DNA of 10,341 bases from NCBI GenBank assembly GCA_009775375.1, contig VSPO01000115.1, positions 1-10,341 on the forward strand, written 5' to 3'. A program made the position numbers and the translations under genes. This DNA comes from Muribaculaceae bacterium (GTDB taxonomy: Bacteria; Bacteroidota; Bacteroidia; Bacteroidales; Muribaculaceae). A model generated the notes under the pieces. The model worked only from the letters and a program-made list of their open reading frames with translations. It was not told where the DNA came from and searched no databases. Below, piece after piece: positions 6,881 through 10,341 of the stretch (position 1 is the first letter of the stretch; each line of letters begins with the position of its first letter).

Positions 6881-6905
6881 CCTTTTACTTAAATCTTTTC
6901 CAAAT

Positions 6906-7865
6906 ATGAATCCTTTGATTTCCATAGTCATACCGGCTTACAATATAGGAGAGCGAATAATTCCGTGTATCGAGAGTATTCAAAATCAGTCTTATGACAA
7001 GTGGGAACTTATAATAGTAAATGACGGGTCTAAAGACAATACTCCGCAAATTTCTGATCAATTTGCGTTAAAAGATACGCGGATTAAAGTAATTCACACC
7101 CCTAACCAAGGAGCTCTTAATGCTCGACTTACCGGTGTCCGGAATAGCAAAGGAGTTTGGATTACTTTTGTTGATGCTGATGACACACTGACTCCTGAAG
7201 CAGTTGAACATCTTGTGGATTGTATAGCAGATAATCGTGATATTATTGTCGGTACAATGAATATTAATAATCGAACAATATTCAAGCATCAGGTATCGGG
7301 TGAGTTGTCTTCCATTCAGTATCTAACAGCTTTATTACAATATCATACTTCTATTGGGCCCTTCGCTAAGTTATATCGCAAATCCTTATTTGATAATCTT
7401 TCTTTAAAACTTAAGAAGAAAGTCACTATTAATGAGGATCTGTTAATGCTGATGCATCTATCAATACTCTCCAGAAGAATATTTGTTTCTAATGATAATA
7501 TCTGTTATAACTATTTCGCAGGGTACGGGATAAGTATGACGAAAATGTCGATTGATATTTGGGAATACTTTTTCGAAGGTATAGATAACATTATTTGTAA
7601 GTATAAGAGCCATACATTGGATAAGGCTTTGTTTGATTTAAAATTATGTCGAATTGAAAAGGAGATGATTCTTAAGGGGCAGTTTTTGACCCCTAAGTAT
7701 CAATTGTATCATGACGTTATTAATTCTCCTTTTATTATGGAGACTTCCTACAAACAAAAATTATTACTGAAGATTATTAAATCCACCTGTCTGCAAAAGT
7801 TCTATTACAAAATGAGACGACAATATACAATTGCACGCGCCGCTGCTAAAAGATTGTTTAAATGA
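6906..7865 (+). CDS. Family 2 glycosyltransferase (GT-A fold)
   Basis: This 319-aa enzyme should transfer a sugar from a nucleotide donor to the growing lipid-linked repeat unit at the cytoplasmic face. GT2 signatures are clear: ISIVIPAYN (5-13), the nucleotide-binding IIVNDGSKDNT (36-46), NQGALNARLTG (67-77) and the metal-binding acidic motif VDADD (89-93). KLYRKSLF (155-162) follows, with NEDLL (176-180), whose E-D pair is where the catalytic base usually lies. The length is typical for the family, and the basic tail (RRQYTIARAAAKRLFK) could rest on the membrane. It begins 25 bases after pyruvyl transferase 1 and shares that gene's AT-rich composition. Its final bases overlap the next start codon by 4 (ATGA), implying translational coupling. 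Donor and acceptor sugars cannot be inferred. Confidence 0.93.
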   Translation: MNPLISIVIPAYNIGERIIPCIESIQNQSYDKWELIIVNDGSKDNTPQISDQFALKDTRIKVIHTPNQGALNARLTGVRNSKGVWITFVDADDTLTPEAVEHLVDCIADNRDIIVGTMNINNRTIFKHQVSGELSSIQYLTALLQYHTSIGPFAKLYRKSLFDNLSLKLKKKVTINEDLLMLMHLSILSRRIFVSNDNICYNYFAGYGISMTKMSIDIWEYFFEGIDNIICKYKSHTLDKALFDLKLCRIEKEMILKGQFLTPKYQLYHDVINSPFIMETSYKQKLLLKIIKSTCLQKFYYKMRRQYTIARAAAKRLFK

Positions 7866-9058
7866 AAGACAATATATCAAAACTGAAGGACTGCTACGGA
7901 TGCGGTGTCTGTGTCAAGGCGTGTCCCGTCAAAATCATATCTCTCAAAGAAAACAAGGACGGCTTTTATGCCCCGGTTATCGAGAATCAGGATAAGTGTG
8001 TGGAATGCGGGCTGTGTCTGAAAGTATGTGCCTACAATCACGACGAAGTGGCGGGCGATGCCTCGGACGTGAAGGCTTTCGCCGCATGGAGCAAAGACCC
8101 GCTTGTGCGGCAGTGGTGTTCTTCCGGCGGTGTAGGCTTCGAGGTGGGCCGGAAACTAATCAACGAGGGCTTTGAGGCTGTCGGCGTACGCTTCGACCCG
8201 AAGAAAAACCGGGCGGAACATTATGTGGCAGCTACGGTGGAGGATTTTATGCCCTCCGTCGGTAGCAAATATATACCGAGTTACACCGTCGATGGATTCA
8301 ACGCACTCGACCGCAAGCGAAAGTATCTCGTAACGGGAACACCGTGCCAGATTGATTCTTTCAGAAGATATATCCGACATTTCAAGGCAGAGGACAAATT
8401 CGTGCTTTTGGATTTCTTCTGCCACGGAGTCCCTTCTCTTCTGCTTTGGGATAAATACACCGCCGATGTGCGTAAAAAAATCGGGGAAATTACTTTCGCA
8501 AGCTGGCGTAACAAATCTACCGGATGGCACGACTCATGGTCGATGAACGCCGATAGGAGTGAACTCCCAAAAGATTCTGAAACAATTGATTGGCATGACT
8601 CATACAACCTGGAAATTCGGGAAAAAAAACACTTTTACGCTTCCCGAATGTCGCAGGGGGACTTATTCTACCGCTTTTTTCTCGGGAATTACTGTCTCAA
8701 CAAGTGTTGCTATTCGACTTGTAAATATAAAATGTGTGGCTCCGCCGCCGACATCAGAATCGGCGACCTTTGGGGTAGGAAGTATGCCGACGACGATAAG
8801 GGCGTAAACTCTGTCCTCGCATTTACAGAGAAAGGAAAACAGCTGTTGTCTGAACTCTATTCATGCGAGATTATCCCTGAGTCTGTGGAAACTGCAGCCG
8901 AAGGTCAGATGTATCACAACGCGCATAAGCCGATTACAAGGAATCAGGTGGTTGCCGCCCTGCATGGGCCGATGTCTCTCTACGCTATCTACAATTCTAT
9001 AATTCTTGCGGGGAGGGTCGTAAACAAATTATTTAGAATCACAAAAATCAAGAAATGA
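7862..9058 (+). CDS. FrhB-like iron-sulfur flavoprotein, copy 2
   Basis: This 398-aa paralogue of the protein at 4616-5800 has the same plan. Two [4Fe-4S] motifs come first (C11, C14, C17, C21 and C46, C49, C52, C56), then WCSSGGVGFEVG (85-96), the SKYIPS stretch near 135-140, GTPCQ (159-163), CHGVPS (187-192) and DIRIGDLWG (297-305). It carries a richer cysteine group before that last motif (C278, C282, C283, C287, C292), where copy 1 has only C258 and C261. The two may therefore bind different numbers of clusters. The second ferredoxin motif is nearly identical between the copies (KCVECGLC), also at DNA level, while much of the rest has diverged. The ATG overlaps the glycosyltransferase stop, and the pyruvyl transferase follows after 1 base. 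Composition switches from AT-rich to moderate right at its start. A flavin-linked reduction of a sugar or pyruvyl intermediate is the likely role, inferred from family and context. Confidence 0.88.
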   Translation: MKDNISKLKDCYGCGVCVKACPVKIISLKENKDGFYAPVIENQDKCVECGLCLKVCAYNHDEVAGDASDVKAFAAWSKDPLVRQWCSSGGVGFEVGRKLINEGFEAVGVRFDPKKNRAEHYVAATVEDFMPSVGSKYIPSYTVDGFNALDRKRKYLVTGTPCQIDSFRRYIRHFKAEDKFVLLDFFCHGVPSLLLWDKYTADVRKKIGEITFASWRNKSTGWHDSWSMNADRSELPKDSETIDWHDSYNLEIREKKHFYASRMSQGDLFYRFFLGNYCLNKCCYSTCKYKMCGSAADIRIGDLWGRKYADDDKGVNSVLAFTEKGKQLLSELYSCEIIPESVETAAEGQMYHNAHKPITRNQVVAALHGPMSLYAIYNSIILAGRVVNKLFRITKIKK

Positions 9059-9059
9059 T

Positions 9060-10190
9060 ATGAGTCGGAAAGCCGCACTTCTCACGATGTTTGATGTCAC
9101 CAACTACGGTTCGGTGCTTCAGACTTTCGCTTCGCAGTCAGTCCTTAACCGTCTTGGATATGAGTGTGAAGTGATTAATTATTGGTTCCCCAACGAATGG
9201 CATTTCAAAATGGGTTACAAACGACCTAAAGCCTACCGTCTCTTTATCTCCAAGGCTCTCAGATTTTTGGGTTACAAGACATATTGGTCGGAATTCGGAA
9301 AGACTATCGACCGATTCAAATTCGGTAAATTGAACCTGACTCCGAACCGCTTCGAGACTCTGGAGGCTCTTGAAAGCAATGACTGGAAACAGTATGACAC
9401 TATTGTTTCCGGAAGTGACCAGGTCTGGAATCCTCGCTTCATGAAGGGCGACAAGGCTTTTCTCCTCAGTTTTGTTCCGGATGATGTCCGCAAGATTTCA
9501 ATGTCTTCAAGTTTCGCCTGTAAGACTCTTGATCCGGCTTTCAGAGACTCTTACAAAAAGTATCTGTCAAGACTTTCGGCTATTTCAGTAAGAGATAACA
9601 ATGGCGTTGACATCCTCTCGTCTCTCGGTATCGACAAGCCAGTGGAGGTCATGCTCGACCCGACTCTCCTTCTCTCAGACGAGGAATGGAAAAAGGCTCT
9701 GAATATTGGAAAAAGCACTGATTCAGACTATATCCTTGTCTATATACTGAATTATGCGTTCAATCCAGCTCCATATATATATGACGCTGTAAAGGAGATG
9801 CAGAAACGAACGGGTAAGAAAGTGATTTTCACAGGTACAGTCGAGAACAAATATCTGAAAGGGATGACAAATTACGAAATCCGCAACGGCAGACCGGTAG
9901 AGGAGTTTGTGTCGATGTTCGCGAACGCCGCCATGGTAGTGACTTCCTCTTTCCACGGCACCGCCTTCGCCGTCAACTTCTCCCGTCCTCTGATTGCTGT
10001 CACACCCTCCAATGGCGATGACCGACAGTCCTCTCTCCTCACCAATCTCGGCATACCTCACTGCGCTGTAAAGTGCGACAATCCCCTCTCTCAATTGAAT
10101 CCCTACTACGACGCCACAGCCGTGCGGACTGCACTCGACTCTCTCCGCGAAAAAAACATTGCATGGCTTCAGAATGCTTTAAAAAAATAA
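9060..10190 (+). CDS. Polysaccharide pyruvyl transferase family protein, copy 2
   Basis: This 376-aa protein has the same family landmarks as the one at 5807-6880. These are LLTMFDVTNYGSVLQTFA (7-24), VSGSDQVWNPRF (116-127), ISMSSSFA (146-153), ISVRDN (175-180), MLDPTLLL (198-205) and TSSFHGTAFAV (295-305), followed by a polar SNGDDRQSS loop (317-325). It is soluble with no export signal, so it should act in the cytoplasm on a glycan precursor. It starts 1 base after the second FrhB-like gene, and the tight packing argues that the two proteins work together. Composition is ordinary for the operon, unlike the AT-rich first copy. Two distinct copies suggest that two sugars, or two positions, of the repeat unit are modified. 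The acceptor sugar is not predictable. Confidence 0.91.
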   Translation: MSRKAALLTMFDVTNYGSVLQTFASQSVLNRLGYECEVINYWFPNEWHFKMGYKRPKAYRLFISKALRFLGYKTYWSEFGKTIDRFKFGKLNLTPNRFETLEALESNDWKQYDTIVSGSDQVWNPRFMKGDKAFLLSFVPDDVRKISMSSSFACKTLDPAFRDSYKKYLSRLSAISVRDNNGVDILSSLGIDKPVEVMLDPTLLLSDEEWKKALNIGKSTDSDYILVYILNYAFNPAPYIYDAVKEMQKRTGKKVIFTGTVENKYLKGMTNYEIRNGRPVEEFVSMFANAAMVVTSSFHGTAFAVNFSRPLIAVTPSNGDDRQSSLLTNLGIPHCAVKCDNPLSQLNPYYDATAVRTALDSLREKNIAWLQNALKK

Positions 10191-10306
10191 ATCCACCGCA
10201 TCCTCTTCTTTGTTCAGTTAATCCTTCGTCACCACACCTCCTATGGTTCTTTGGAAAAATACTGGTTCTCTTGTCTTGTCTCTAAGTCCGCAACAAATCT
10301 CTCGTC

Positions 10307-10341
10307 ATGATTATGCCTGGTAACGAAATCCTCTCAATCAC
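10307..10341 (+). CDS. Start of a further gene, possibly a family 2 glycosyltransferase (cut by the window edge)
   Basis: After a 116-base spacer with no recognisable gene or terminator, an ATG at 10307 opens a frame reading MIMPGNEILSI and continuing to the window end. A second in-frame ATG at 10313 is an equally good start. A short polar leader followed by a hydrophobic LSI beta-strand is how many GT2 enzymes of these loci begin (typically continuing into a VPVYN-like motif). Only 11 complete codons are visible, so the assignment rests on resemblance and context. Confidence 0.4.
   Translation, partial: MIMPGNEILSI

Noticed and set aside
10073..10285. Small + strand frame overlapping the end of the second pyruvyl transferase
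   Set aside because: It is a frame shadow of the transferase with no motifs and runs into the spacer without a plausible start context.

Overview
The window is the 5' part of a surface-polysaccharide (capsule or exopolysaccharide) biosynthesis operon. All recognised genes are on the + strand. It is probably from a gut Bacteroidales bacterium. The grounds are a NusG/UpxY-like antiterminator at the head of a glycan locus, a recombinase-like domain with the Bacteroidetes-integrase layout, a Wzx of the kind common in Bacteroides-type loci, and no recognisable Shine-Dalgarno sequences. The family may be Muribaculaceae or a relative, but this cannot be settled from the sequence alone.

Layout. Positions 1-186 are a non-coding leader with inverted repeats. 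Positions 187-2766 form a regulatory head. It starts with a 464-aa protein that joins a degenerate tyrosine-recombinase-like half to a NusG-type NGN+KOW half. Two small, probably helical proteins of unknown function follow (1631-2089 and 2224-2766), separated by a tandem pair of GC-rich hairpin repeats. Positions 2767-3071 hold no convincing gene. The biosynthetic part then runs almost without gaps: Wzx flippase (3072-4613), FrhB-like iron-sulfur flavoprotein 1 (4616-5800), polysaccharide pyruvyl transferase 1 (5807-6880), family 2 glycosyltransferase (6906-7865), FrhB-like protein 2 (7862-9058), polysaccharide pyruvyl transferase 2 (9060-10190), and the first codons of a further gene, probably a glycosyltransferase, cut by the window edge.

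How the genes fit together. The head protein probably acts on RNA polymerase transcribing the long operon, as UpxY proteins do in Bacteroides capsule loci. Its recombinase-like half has lost the expected catalytic residues and may serve only to bind DNA. The two small proteins sit where Bacteroides loci often carry the UpxY antagonist UpxZ, but I do not recognise UpxZ in either. Downstream, the glycosyltransferase builds a repeat unit, the two FrhB-like/pyruvyl-transferase pairs probably modify sugars with a pyruvate-derived group and a reduction step, and Wzx moves the lipid-linked unit across the inner membrane. No polymerase, initiating sugar-phosphate transferase or nucleotide-sugar enzyme is visible, so the operon probably continues to the right.

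Base composition is mosaic. The head is GC-rich (38 of 60 bases are G/C in 1081-1140). Pyruvyl transferase 1 and the glycosyltransferase form an AT-rich block (12 of 60 in 6301-6360). The second FrhB/pyruvyl-transferase pair is intermediate (27 of 60 in 9361-9420). This suggests assembly from modules of different origin.
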